Positions 17,699 through 26,199 of a stretch of DNA of 64,000 bases are shown one piece after another. How positions within the stretch are numbered: position 1 is the stretch's first letter; the number at the start of each line of letters is the position of its first letter. A program made the translations under genes and the position numbers. The notes beneath the pieces were generated by a model that was not told the DNA's origin, did not search any database, and worked only from the letters and a program-made list of their open reading frames with translations. Origin of the DNA: Rhodospirillaceae bacterium (GTDB taxonomy: Bacteria; Pseudomonadota; Alphaproteobacteria; Rhodospirillales; Casp-alpha2); contig JAERTE010000145.1 in the NCBI GenBank assembly GCA_016845145.1, forward strand, positions 88,409 to 152,408. The letters are read 5' to 3'.

Positions 17699-18670
17699 TC
17701 AGCACCCCGCGACGCATTTTCCAGCACCGTCGAATGACATGGTCTTTCCACTCAACGGAATATGTACCGGCATTTTCGCTGCTTTTTGAAACGTGTCGGT
17801 CCGCGTGCCGGCGATCACCTTGCCGCCTTTGGTCGCCGGCTCGTTGGCGTGCGACACGATAACGGAAGCCGGCTTCACCAGTTCGTTGACCACGTAGGCT
17901 GCTTCTTTGGGGCCTGTGGTAAAGGTGTCGCCGATGTTCATGACCACCAATTTCGCACCATAGAATCCGCGAACGACCAATTCTTGCTCAGCCGTGATTC
18001 CGGTGTCGCCCGAGAGATAGGCCACAAGGCCGTTCGAGAAGCGCAGGATATAGCCGGTCGGCGGGCCGACGTAGCCGGAAAATCCAGCAGCTTTCATGGC
18101 TTTGCCAAGGTCTCCACCGATGAAAGCAGGATTGAGGCCGTTGGAATGTACCGCGGGGACAGTCGAAATGCGGACACCACCGACTTTTTTGGTGGCGCCG
18201 AACCGTGCCAGCATCGAGTTCCTGGGGTTGCCCCCCAATGCCTTTAGCTTGCCCGCGAAAAAGGGCGGCATTTCACTGCCCGTGACGATTTTTGCGCCCT
18301 TGGCCAAGGCGATGTTGACGGTGTTGGTATTGGGCGCTGCCTTGACGGAGAAGTCGGGCTTCGCACACGTGCCCGAATTGACGGCTTTCATGTGTTTGTC
18401 ACCGACATGGTCGCCGTGCATATGGCTGACCAGCAATGCATCGATTTTGCCAAGCCTTGAATCGTCTGCACCCGCGACCGTCCGTCCAGCATCGTACAAA
18501 ATCCTGGTGCCATCGGGATCTTCAAAAATCATCGCACGGTCAAGCCGGCAAAACTCACCGCTGACACCGCCCAATGGCGTGACCTTAACGTCTGCGGCTG
18601 TCGCATTGCTGGCTGACATACCGGCAAGCGCCGGTGATATTGCCAGTAGTAGGAATGTGAAGGCTTTCAT
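17699..18670 (-). CDS. Secreted metallo-beta-lactamase-fold hydrolase
   Basis: 323 residues. A clear secretion signal (MKAFTFLLLAISPALA, cleavage probably near residue 26) is followed by an MBL fold with H83-x-H85-x-D87-H88 in SHMHGDHVGD. Further metal ligands are in the VPAVHSNG, LSGDTG and VSHANEP segments. It resembles UlaG-like MBL hydrolases moved to the periplasm. Several cysteines near the ends (C41, GKCVAGC) could form disulfides. Single gene with its own upstream region; substrate unknown. Confidence 0.86.
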   Translation of the reverse strand: MKAFTFLLLAISPALAGMSASNATAADVKVTPLGGVSGEFCRLDRAMIFEDPDGTRILYDAGRTVAGADDSRLGKIDALLVSHMHGDHVGDKHMKAVNSGTCAKPDFSVKAAPNTNTVNIALAKGAKIVTGSEMPPFFAGKLKALGGNPRNSMLARFGATKKVGGVRISTVPAVHSNGLNPAFIGGDLGKAMKAAGFSGYVGPPTGYILRFSNGLVAYLSGDTGITAEQELVVRGFYGAKLVVMNIGDTFTTGPKEAAYVVNELVKPASVIVSHANEPATKGGKVIAGTRTDTFQKAAKMPVHIPLSGKTMSFDGAGKCVAGC

Positions 18671-18807
18671 TTTTCGCTCCCTGCGTGTTGTGGTTAAGTG
18701 TCACTATATTGTATTCATTCTAAATTATGCAATGTGTGGTCAAAAAGGCTCAGTTCTCAACCGCTGGCCGTGCGTGTTATGCTCGCCATCAAAGAGCAGG
18801 GGAATAC

Positions 18808-19191
18808 ATGGCTGAAAACACTCGCGTCCTGATCGTCGATGACGACAGCATCATGCGCTCGATTATTGAGTTTGCGGTCAAGGAATATGGCTGTGAAGTG
18901 GTTGGAGTTGCTGAGGACGGTGCCGTTGCGGTCGACCTATTTGATCGCACGCGGCCGGATTTCGTGATGCTTGATATTAATTTACCGAAAATGAATGGCG
19001 TCGATGTGTTGAGGCGTATCCGGGAAATCGAGCCAAACGCTTACGTTGTGATGATGACATCTGTCGATCAGGAAGACGTTATCGAAGAATGCCTGATCGC
19101 TGGCGCGCGTGACTATATACGTAAGGATTTATCCGGCGATGAGATTGCCACGCGATTGGACCGGCATCTAACGAGGCTTACGCTTCCATGA
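18808..19191 (+). CDS. Stand-alone response regulator receiver (CheY-like)
   Basis: 127 residues, receiver domain only. Acid pocket D11-D12, phospho-acceptor D56 (VMLDINLP), T84 and K106 (YIRKDLS) are all present, so it should be phosphorylatable. Start chosen at the ATG at 18808, preceded by GAGCAGGGG; the frame is open earlier without family features. No histidine kinase or output gene lies beside it, so its partner is encoded elsewhere. A candidate small-RNA promoter lies just downstream. Confidence 0.9.
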   Translation: MAENTRVLIVDDDSIMRSIIEFAVKEYGCEVVGVAEDGAVAVDLFDRTRPDFVMLDINLPKMNGVDVLRRIREIEPNAYVVMMTSVDQEDVIEECLIAGARDYIRKDLSGDEIATRLDRHLTRLTLP

Positions 19192-19229
19192 TTTTGCAAA
19201 TCCGTCTATATTCTAAAAATAGGAATTTA

Positions 19230-19257
19230 TTGACTTTAAAGATCACGGTGATATAAT
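19230..19257 (+). promoter_or_regulatory. Strong sigma-70-type promoter with no gene downstream
   Basis: TTGACT (19230-19235), 16-bp spacer, TATAAT (19252-19257). This is the closest match to the housekeeping consensus I found in the window's intergenic DNA. The next plus-strand gene starts almost 1 kb away, behind an opposing gene. Transcription should start near 19264. Confidence 0.6.
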
Positions 19258-19263
19258 CCGCAT

Positions 19264-19373
19264 TCTGCATCATCGAAACCGATGACGGCGCGCTATAGGA
19301 CATTCGAATAGGCTTGTGGGCGGCCGCTACCTCTCATGACTGAGAAAATTGGGTTCGCTCCCCAGATTTTTTT
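19264..19373 (+). ncRNA. Candidate small RNA (about 110 nt)
   Basis: The segment between the promoter at 19230-19257 and a T7 tract at 19367-19373 has no meaningful reading frame (longest ATG frame about nine codons, no ribosome-binding site). It contains a perfect 6-bp hairpin TCATCG-AAAC-CGATGA (19270-19285), a GCGGCCGC palindrome near 19319-19326, an unpaired CTACCTCTC stretch that could pair with purine-rich ribosome-binding sites, and a short terminal stem. I do not recognise it as 6S, tmRNA, RNase P or SRP RNA. Confidence 0.4.
19349..19373 (+). terminator. Probable intrinsic terminator of the candidate small RNA
   Basis: TTGGG (19349-19353) can pair with CCCAG (19361-19365) across a 7-nt loop, including one G-T wobble, followed almost at once by seven T (19367-19373). 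The stem is short but the T-tract is strong. Confidence 0.45.
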
Positions 19374-19417
19374 ATGTTTTCATTAAAATCAATAGGTTCT
19401 GACCCGCAAACTTTTCT

Positions 19418-20134
19418 TCAGCTGCCACCACGCGCCAGCGAAATACCGCCACAGACATAGAGCACTTGTCCGGTAATAAAACTGCTGCGCTCATCCATGA
19501 AGAAACTGGCTGCGTTGGCGATATCTTCCGGCATGCCGAGCCGCCCGGCCGGGATCGTACCAATGATTTCCTGGGTGCGCGGCATGTCGGGCGGGTTGGC
19601 GTGGGTGAACATCTCAGTCGCAATGGGACCCGGCGCGATGGCATTGACGGTGATGGCGTGTGGCGCCAATTCCAGCGCCCAGACGCGGGCCATGGCGGCG
19701 ATACCGCCCTTCGACGCCCCGTACGCGGTGCGGTGGGTTTTGCCCAGCATGGCACGGCTGGCGAGATTGAGGATGCGGCCGAAACGCGCCTCTTTCATGT
19801 CGTCCAGTACGGCCTGGGCGCACAGCATAGGAGCGCGCATGTTGATGGCCATGGTCTTGTCGAAATCTTCGATAGACGACTCCTCCAACGTATCGACCAA
19901 GGCGATGGCGGCGTTGTTGACGAGCCCCGTGATCGGGCCATGTTCGCGCGCTTTTTCGAACGCGTCGGTGATGGAGGCGGGGTCGGAGAGGTCGGTTTCG
20001 ATCCAGTTGTCGTTGCCGTCTGCCGGTGGTGAGATGTCGAGGTTGATGGTGCGCCAACCGTCTTCGGTCAAACGCACGGAAATGGCTTTGCCGATACCTC
20101 GGCTGGCACCGGTGACGACGGCGGTACGGGTCAT
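19418..20134 (-). CDS. SDR family NAD(P)-dependent oxidoreductase
   Basis: 238 residues from the ATG at 20134 (MTRTAVVTGASRGIGKA), preceded by GAGGAGATCCCC; earlier in-frame codons are unsupported. Classical SDR features: TGASRGIG cofactor loop, LVNNAAIA, catalytic Ser in LNLASRAMLG and YGASKGGI (YxxxK), ending FITGQVLYVCGG. The short length and lack of extra domains fit FabG-like or sugar/alcohol dehydrogenases. It is divergent from the CoA-transferase gene and may act in the same catabolic route. Substrate unknown. Confidence 0.9.
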   Translation of the reverse strand: MTRTAVVTGASRGIGKAISVRLTEDGWRTINLDISPPADGNDNWIETDLSDPASITDAFEKAREHGPITGLVNNAAIALVDTLEESSIEDFDKTMAINMRAPMLCAQAVLDDMKEARFGRILNLASRAMLGKTHRTAYGASKGGIAAMARVWALELAPHAITVNAIAPGPIATEMFTHANPPDMPRTQEIIGTIPAGRLGMPEDIANAASFFMDERSSFITGQVLYVCGGISLARGGS

Positions 20135-20232
20135 GGGGATCTCCTCAGATTGATTGGAGCGTATTCTCGCGGGTTTGGCAGGGCTTGAAAAGTAACGCAG
20201 TGTCATCGAAGCTGACACCATCGGGGAGGACC

Positions 20233-21438
20233 ATGAAGACTTTCGATGAAAACGTGGCAGGCCCGCTGGCCGATATTCGGGTGCTCGACCTGACGCGGTT
20301 GGTGGCGGGCAACATGTTGACCCTGCAATTGGCCGACATGGGCGCCGATGTGATTAAAATTGAGCCCGCGGGCAAGGGCGATCCGTTGCGTGCCTGGACT
20401 GAGAATGGCATCGAGGCGTTCTGGAAAGTTTACTGCCGTAACAAACGCAGCCTGGCCATGAATTTAAGGGCCGAGGGCGCCGTCGATGCACTGCTCAGGA
20501 TGGTCGAAAGTGCTGATGTGGTGGTCGAGAACTATCGCCCTGGCCGTATGGAAGAAATCGGACTTGGGCCGGACGTGTTGCTGGCACGTAACCCCAAATT
20601 GGTCATGGTGCGGGTTTCTGGGTTCGGCCAGACCGGACCCTACCGTGAGCGGCCCGGCTTTGGCTCGTTGGTGGAGGCGATGTCAGGATTCGCCAGCCGT
20701 AACGGTTTTCCCGACCGCCCACCATTGCTGCCGCCGTTGGCATTGGCCGATATGATTGCCGGCTTGCAAGGGGCTTATGCGACCATGGTGGCATTGCGTG
20801 AAGTGGAAATGAAAGGTGGTGCGGGGCAGGTGGTGGATTTGTCGTTGCTGGAGCCGATTTTGGCGACGCTCGGGCCCGAGGCCTACACCTATGAGCTCAC
20901 CGGTCAAGTGAAGGAGCGCGTCGGCAACCGCTCGAACACGTCGGCGCCGCGCGATGTCTACGCCACCCGCGACGGCGGCGCGATTTCACTTTCGGCCTCG
21001 GTTCAGGCCATGGCGGAGCGGTTGTTTCGGGTGATTGGGCGCGAGGACATGATTTCTGACCCTAGATATCGCACCAATGCCGACCGGGTGCGCAACCGTG
21101 ACGAGGTCAATGATATCGTCGCCGCCTGGATCGCCGAACGAGACCGCGATGAAGTGTTGGCGATCTTTCACGAAGCCGGGGTAACCGGTGCGCCGGTCTA
21201 TGACGCGCGCGACATCATGGCCGATCCACATGTGCGGGCGCGTGAAGTGCTGGTGCAATTGCCCGATGACGAAACCCAAACGGCAACGCATCACAATATC
21301 CATCCGCGCCTTTCCGCCACGCCCGGCAGCTTCCGCCGTCCCGCGCCAACCCTAGGCCAGCATACGGAAGATGTATTGTCGGAGGCGGGGTTTGATGATG
21401 ATGAAATATTGGCGCTGCATTCAGGAGGCGTGATATGA
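20233..21438 (+). CDS. CaiB/BaiF (class III) CoA-transferase family protein
   Basis: 401 residues from the ATG at 20233, preceded by GGGGAGGA. It has the class III signature PLADIRVLDLTRLVAGN, the ADVIKIEPAGKGD loop, FWKVYCRNKRSLAMNL, and ALADMIAGLQGAY, whose aspartate matches the catalytic residue that forms the acyl-CoA intermediate. The C-terminus has the usual VTGAPVYDARDIMADPH segment. It moves CoA between carboxylic acids. It overlaps the CoA-ester lyase gene by 4 nt, suggesting activation followed by C-C cleavage of a dicarboxylic or hydroxy acid. Confidence 0.93.
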   Translation: MKTFDENVAGPLADIRVLDLTRLVAGNMLTLQLADMGADVIKIEPAGKGDPLRAWTENGIEAFWKVYCRNKRSLAMNLRAEGAVDALLRMVESADVVVENYRPGRMEEIGLGPDVLLARNPKLVMVRVSGFGQTGPYRERPGFGSLVEAMSGFASRNGFPDRPPLLPPLALADMIAGLQGAYATMVALREVEMKGGAGQVVDLSLLEPILATLGPEAYTYELTGQVKERVGNRSNTSAPRDVYATRDGGAISLSASVQAMAERLFRVIGREDMISDPRYRTNADRVRNRDEVNDIVAAWIAERDRDEVLAIFHEAGVTGAPVYDARDIMADPHVRAREVLVQLPDDETQTATHHNIHPRLSATPGSFRRPAPTLGQHTEDVLSEAGFDDDEILALHSGGVI

Positions 21439-22322
21439 TTGGGGAACCTCTGGTTTGGCGCTCACAGCTTTATGTGCCGGCCAACAACCCACGTTTCATT
21501 GCCAAGGCACATACGCGGGGTGCTGATTCCATCATTCTCGATTTGGAAGATAGTGTTCCCGTTGACGAACGACCAGGCGCGCGGGCGGGGTTGGCTGATG
21601 CGGTGGCGCAAGTGGGGCAATCGGGCGCGGACGTAACGGTACGGATCAACTCGCCGGAAGACGAAGCGTTCGCGGATTTGGAGGCGGCTGTGCTGCCCGA
21701 AGTGCGGGGAATCTACGTCACCAAGGTGCGTGACGCCGATTATGTGCGTGCGGTCTCCGAGCGCGTGTCGGAGCTTGAGGCGGCGCGCGGAATCGAGGTG
21801 GGGACAATCCGGCTCGTGGCCATGGTCGAGACGGCTGCGGCTTATCTTCGGGCCGAGGAGATTGCTCACGCGGATGATCGGATCGCGGGGTTGGTGTTGG
21901 GGGGTGAAGACATTGCGCTCGATCTCGGCATGGTGCCCGATGCTGATACCCTGGCGATGCCCAAGCAGCACCTGTCCATTGTCGCCCGGGCGGCGGGATT
22001 GGTGCCCTTTGGGGTCATGGGTACGATTGCCGACTACAACGATTTGGACGCGGTGCGCGAAGTGGCAGAGCGTTCGCGCCGATTTGGATTTGAGGGCGCA
22101 GCTTGTATTCACCCCAGTGTGGTGCCGGTCTTGAACGCGGCATTCTCGCCCACCGACGCGGAGGTTGATCACGCACGGCGTGTCGTTGCCGCCTACGCCG
22201 AAGCTGAAGCGGCAGGCAAGGGGGCCATCACCGTGGACGGGAAGATGATCGATGTGCCGGTGGTGCGCCGTGCCGAGAACTTGCTGGCGCGGTCTGACGC
22301 TATCCGGCAGCGCGGAAATTAA
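21435..22322 (+). CDS. HpcH/HpaI aldolase / citrate-lyase-beta-like CoA ester lyase
   Basis: 295 residues. TIM-barrel CitE-type lyase with RSQLYVPANNPRFIAKA, DSIILDLEDSVP (metal-binding acidic residues), VRINSPED, LVAMVETAAAYL and GLVLGGEDIALDLG. Relatives cleave citramalyl-CoA, malyl-CoA or similar esters to acetyl-CoA or propionyl-CoA and a keto acid. Translationally coupled (ATGA) to the CoA-transferase, so the pair probably handles one compound, with C5 dicarboxylates such as itaconate or mesaconate as one possibility. The stop is shared tail-to-tail (TTAA) with the MFS gene. Confidence 0.9.
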   Translation: MIGEPLVWRSQLYVPANNPRFIAKAHTRGADSIILDLEDSVPVDERPGARAGLADAVAQVGQSGADVTVRINSPEDEAFADLEAAVLPEVRGIYVTKVRDADYVRAVSERVSELEAARGIEVGTIRLVAMVETAAAYLRAEEIAHADDRIAGLVLGGEDIALDLGMVPDADTLAMPKQHLSIVARAAGLVPFGVMGTIADYNDLDAVREVAERSRRFGFEGAACIHPSVVPVLNAAFSPTDAEVDHARRVVAAYAEAEAAGKGAITVDGKMIDVPVVRRAENLLARSDAIRQRGN

Positions 22323-23443
22323 CTGCGTCGCCTCAGGTAATAGGCAATAGCACCTCCAAGGCCGGACATAACGGCCATGGCCAAGTAGGCTTTGCCGGCG
22401 ACATCGGCGTAGAGCACGCCCGACAGCCATGCCGACGCTCCCATGGCCAAACCCATGACCACGGCGGCATAGACGCTCTGCGCGGTGGCCGAAACCTCGG
22501 GCGCCATGCGCCGAGCAATGAAATAAATGGCGCCCAGATGAGCTGCGCCGAAGGTAAGAGCATGAAGCAACTGCAGAACCATCAGCGCCGGAAGCGCATC
22601 CGTAAATCCTGTTCCAGCCCAGCGGAGCAGGCCGCCCAATCCGCCGATGGCGATCAAACGCGCAGCGCCGAAGCGTTTAACGAGTTTATCACCCCACATG
22701 AACAACAGCACTTCGGCAATGACACCCTCGGCCCACAACCAGCCGATGACGGCCTCGGAATGCCCGACGTTCTGCCAATGAATTGTGCCGACTGTATAGT
22801 AAACGCCGTGGCTCGATTGGATCAGCGCCGTCGCGGCCACGAAGACGATGAAGGTCCGGTCGGTAAGCACGGCACCCAGAGGACGGGTTCCGGCCTGCGG
22901 CTTGGAGATGCGGGTATCGGGGAGCGTCAAGGCGGCTATGAATGTAACAACGAGAAAACTGAGCGTTACCCAATATACCATGTCGACGGAACGGCCATCG
23001 AGCATATGGCCCATGCCCCATGCAGCGGCGATGAAAGTCAGGGATCCCCAAAGCCGCACGCGACCATAGTCGATAGGTTGAGCCTTTGCCGTTTGCATGG
23101 TCAGCGATTCCATCAACGGCATGGTCGGCGACCACAGCATATGGAACGCCATGGTAACGGCCAGGATTGCCCAAAACCCGTATGACCAATGGAACAACGC
23201 GAACACCACCGTCGTCAGGAGAATGAGAATAGCCATGATCGGCTTGCGCTCGCCGCGCCGGTCAGCAGCGCTGGCAATCAACGGATTGGCCAGAGTTTTC
23301 GCGGTGATTCCAATGGCTACGACAAGACCGATGTCCTCGACCGTAAGCCCGCGCGATTTCAGCCACAAAGGCCAAAAGGGCATCGAAGCGCCGATAACAG
23401 CAAATGCCGCTGCGTAGAACCAAGCGAGACGCAACGCCGTCAC
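22319..23443 (-). CDS. MFS transporter (HcaT/MFS_1-like type)
   Basis: 374 residues with about 12 hydrophobic helices. The N-terminus MTALRLAWFYAAAFAVIGASMPFWPLWLKSRG and the motif ASAADRRGERKP after TM2 fit the MFS_1-like family that includes the 3-phenylpropionate permease HcaT and related nucleoside or sugar permeases. It lies downstream of, and overlaps by 4 nt, the BtuF-like gene, so the two are probably translated together. It ends tail-to-tail with the lyase gene. Substrate unknown. Confidence 0.85.
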   Translation of the reverse strand: MTALRLAWFYAAAFAVIGASMPFWPLWLKSRGLTVEDIGLVVAIGITAKTLANPLIASAADRRGERKPIMAILILLTTVVFALFHWSYGFWAILAVTMAFHMLWSPTMPLMESLTMQTAKAQPIDYGRVRLWGSLTFIAAAWGMGHMLDGRSVDMVYWVTLSFLVVTFIAALTLPDTRISKPQAGTRPLGAVLTDRTFIVFVAATALIQSSHGVYYTVGTIHWQNVGHSEAVIGWLWAEGVIAEVLLFMWGDKLVKRFGAARLIAIGGLGGLLRWAGTGFTDALPALMVLQLLHALTFGAAHLGAIYFIARRMAPEVSATAQSVYAAVVMGLAMGASAWLSGVLYADVAGKAYLAMAVMSGLGGAIAYYLRRRS

Positions 23444-24246
23444 GATGTCATCTCTTCAGCGAAGTCAGCCAGATACCGAAGTCCGGCGATTGCGCGGCTG
23501 CCGTACCACGACACCATTTCAGCATCGATCAAATGGGCCTTGTCCGCATGGCCGGGAAATTCGGTGCCGAAGGTCTCGAGGTGTTTCCGTTTAAACGGAA
23601 ACGGCTCGGTGGAAAACAGTACGAGATCAACCTCGGCCAACAGCGGCGCGGTGAGATTGATCTCTGGGTATCGGGCCGTAGTTTGATGCTCAATGACGTG
23701 CCAATTGGCCTGTGCCAGTACATCAGCGATGTAGGTGTCGGCGGAAATGCTCATCCAGGGCTTGCGCCAGATCAGATAGAGCACACGGTATCTTTCCCAG
23801 TTCCGCGCCCGCAGGTCGTTGAGCGCCGACCCGAAGTCATGAACCATATGCTCGGCCTTTTCGTGTGCACCGAAAATACCGCCTATCAGCCGAAAGAGAG
23901 GCAAGTTGTCGCTGACGGCGACCGGGTGGGTAACGACGATCTCGATGTCCATGTCCGCCAAGGTTTTTGCCATGTCTTTAGGTGTCTCATCAATATTGAC
24001 GAGCGCGTGTGTTGGATTGAGACCTGCCACTTTAGCCATGTCGATCTGCTTCGTACCGCCGACGCTGGGGATGGCGCCGACGCCGGGATTTGGGTGGACA
24101 CAGAAATTCGTTCGGCCAACCAGACTGCGGCCGAGATTCAAATCGAACATGAGCTCCGTCAGGCTGGGAACCAAAGACAGGACCCGGGCACCGTGCTCGA
24201 CGCGAGAGTGCTGATGTCCGGCGGCGTCTACAAGCGGAATTGACAT
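23440..24246 (-). CDS. BtuF-like helical-backbone metal receptor protein without signal peptide
   Basis: 268 residues of the cobalamin/siderophore-binding fold: RVLSLVPSLTELMFDLNLG, VGRTNFCVHP, VGGTKQIDMAKVAGLNPTHALVN, and a C-terminal half linked by a long helix. There is no secretion signal or lipobox, so it should be cytoplasmic, unlike BtuF. The FCVHP motif (Cys49, His51) marks a signal-less subgroup that I recall from other bacteria and whose role is unknown. It overlaps the MFS gene by 4 nt and no BtuCD genes are present. A 20-bp perfect palindrome lies within the coding region at 23583-23602. Confidence 0.82.
   Translation of the reverse strand: MSIPLVDAAGHQHSRVEHGARVLSLVPSLTELMFDLNLGRSLVGRTNFCVHPNPGVGAIPSVGGTKQIDMAKVAGLNPTHALVNIDETPKDMAKTLADMDIEIVVTHPVAVSDNLPLFRLIGGIFGAHEKAEHMVHDFGSALNDLRARNWERYRVLYLIWRKPWMSISADTYIADVLAQANWHVIEHQTTARYPEINLTAPLLAEVDLVLFSTEPFPFKRKHLETFGTEFPGHADKAHLIDAEMVSWYGSRAIAGLRYLADFAEEMTS
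23583..23602. repeat. Perfect 20-bp palindrome inside the BtuF-like gene
   Basis: GTTTCCGTTTAAACGGAAAC is its own reverse complement with no spacer. It encodes FPFKRK on the minus strand. By simple counting, such a palindrome is expected by chance less than once in a window this size. Confidence 0.7.
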
Positions 24247-24435
24247 TGGGTTTCTCGAACTTCGAAGAAGGGCGTCATCTTAACCAACCCGGCAACGTTT
24301 TGGTAAAGCGTTGAAAAAATACACGAATCCCATGCTGTGACCACCGTCATCGCGCGAATCGGATGAATCTGCTTATCTGGGGTCATCAAAGGGTATGTAA
24401 AGCAGATTTCTTAATTGAGCCGGGAGCGCGAGCCA

Positions 24436-26199
24436 ATGAGGAAACCGGATTATCGAACGGTTGCCAACGATCACAACACCAACGCGGAAGAGTCTAACGC
24501 GGTGGTAGATAGTGTGATGGAAGCGCCGGAACCCGTTTTTCGTATTGATGCTGAAGGCGTGGTTCGTTACGCCAACGAAGCGGCTAGTGATTTACTGCGA
24601 ACGTTTTCTCCCGGACTGGGAAGCGATCTGCCCACCGATTGGTTGACGTCTATTCGTAAGCTTGCTCCGAACGGTGATGAGCGGGCGGAACTGTCCGTGG
24701 GTGAACGCATATTTGACATCTGTGTTTCGGCCCGCACGGATAGCGGCTGGGTGACGGTACATGCCCATGATGTTACCCATCACAAAGTAGCGGCACTTGA
24801 TGCGCAACGGTTGGCGCACTTGGATGTGCTAACGGGCTTGCCGACGCGATCCGTGTTTCAAGATCAGTTGGCCCAGGTTCTTGCCGTGGCCCGACGCAGC
24901 AACCGGTTGGCCGCCGTGCTCGTGATCGGGCTGGACGATTTTAAGTTTATCAATGAAACCCAAGGCCACGCATCGGGTGACGTGCTTTTGCAGATGACCG
25001 CCGAACGGTTGAGCAGATGTCTGCGCGCAACCGATATTGTTGCACGACTGGGTGGTGATGAATTTGCAATCATACAGCCGGAACCTGCGGGCGCTGAAGG
25101 TATCGATCAATTGGCCCGGCGGCTCAACGCGGCGTTGCGCGCGCCTGTATCGACAGAGAACGGTGAGATATTGCCCGCCGCGAGCATCGGCATTGCAGTC
25201 TTTCCAGATGATGCAGAAGACGCGGATGAACTGTTGCATCATGCTGATATTGCGTTGGATCGCTGCAAGGCAGAAGGTGGGGATGATCATCGGTTTTTCA
25301 TCGCAGAAATGAACGCCGAGGTGCAACGACGGCACGTTCTTGAGCATGACCTCCGCCTCGCCATAGACCAAGAAAAACTGCAGGTCCACTATCAGCCGAA
25401 ACTCGATCTATCGACCGGACGGATCACAGGAATGGAAGCTTTGGTGCGTTGGATAGATCCGGTGCACGGGTTTGTTTCACCGGCTGAGTTCATCCCGATC
25501 GCCGAGACGTCTCGGTTGATTATTCCGTTGGGCGATTGGGTGCTGCGTGAGGCTTGCAGGCGCACCAAACAATGGAATGACGCAGGGCTGGGCCCCTTGA
25601 AAGTAGCCGTCAACTTGTCGGCCGTGCAGTTCCGAAATGGCACGTTATTGGACGACCTGAGAGCGGCCCTCGCGGAAACCAAATTGGCGCCGGAATTGTT
25701 GGAACTGGAGATCACCGAAACTGCGGCGATGGACAACGCCGAGCAGGCATCGGCGGTTTTTGCAGGCATCGCCGAACTGGGCATATCCTTGGCGATTGAT
25801 GACTTCGGCACTGGGTATTCGAGCCTTAGCTATCTCAAAAACTTCCCCGTGCAACGGATCAAGATCGACAAAGCTTTCGTTGACGATATTGGCCAAACGG
25901 CAAAGGGAGGTGCAATTGCGCGTGCGGTCACGACACTCGGTCAGAGCTTCGATATGGCAGTTACGGCGGAAGGTGTCGAGACGGCCGAGCAAATGGCATT
26001 TCTGCATGGTGTCGCTTGCCAGGAGGTACAAGGGTATTTTGTCTCGAAGCCGCTGCCGGTCGATAGCTTTGAGGAGTTCATGCAGACCTTCGATCCGTCG
26101 CCCTTCCGTCCGGCGCCGGACCAAGCCAGTTTTGACTGGAATACACAGCGGCGAAAATGGCAGCGCGGTCTATTGGGTGAGTTCGAGGCGTTCGCTTAG
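24436..26199 (+). CDS. Diguanylate cyclase/phosphodiesterase (PAS-GGDEF-EAL)
   Basis: 587 residues from the ATG at 24436 (GGGAG ten bases upstream). An N-terminal PAS-like segment (PVFRIDAEGVVRYANEAAS, about 25-110) is followed by GGDEF (about 125-290, RLGGDEFAII near 204) and EAL (about 305-565, MEALVRW near 332, with DDFGTGYSSL and VAEGVET-type motifs). Both catalytic signatures look intact, so it could make or degrade cyclic di-GMP. No membrane helices, so cytoplasmic. Its last 30 bases overlap the 3' end of the convergent ABC-F gene. Confidence 0.93.
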   Translation: MRKPDYRTVANDHNTNAEESNAVVDSVMEAPEPVFRIDAEGVVRYANEAASDLLRTFSPGLGSDLPTDWLTSIRKLAPNGDERAELSVGERIFDICVSARTDSGWVTVHAHDVTHHKVAALDAQRLAHLDVLTGLPTRSVFQDQLAQVLAVARRSNRLAAVLVIGLDDFKFINETQGHASGDVLLQMTAERLSRCLRATDIVARLGGDEFAIIQPEPAGAEGIDQLARRLNAALRAPVSTENGEILPAASIGIAVFPDDAEDADELLHHADIALDRCKAEGGDDHRFFIAEMNAEVQRRHVLEHDLRLAIDQEKLQVHYQPKLDLSTGRITGMEALVRWIDPVHGFVSPAEFIPIAETSRLIIPLGDWVLREACRRTKQWNDAGLGPLKVAVNLSAVQFRNGTLLDDLRAALAETKLAPELLELEITETAAMDNAEQASAVFAGIAELGISLAIDDFGTGYSSLSYLKNFPVQRIKIDKAFVDDIGQTAKGGAIARAVTTLGQSFDMAVTAEGVETAEQMAFLHGVACQEVQGYFVSKPLPVDSFEEFMQTFDPSPFRPAPDQASFDWNTQRRKWQRGLLGEFEAFA

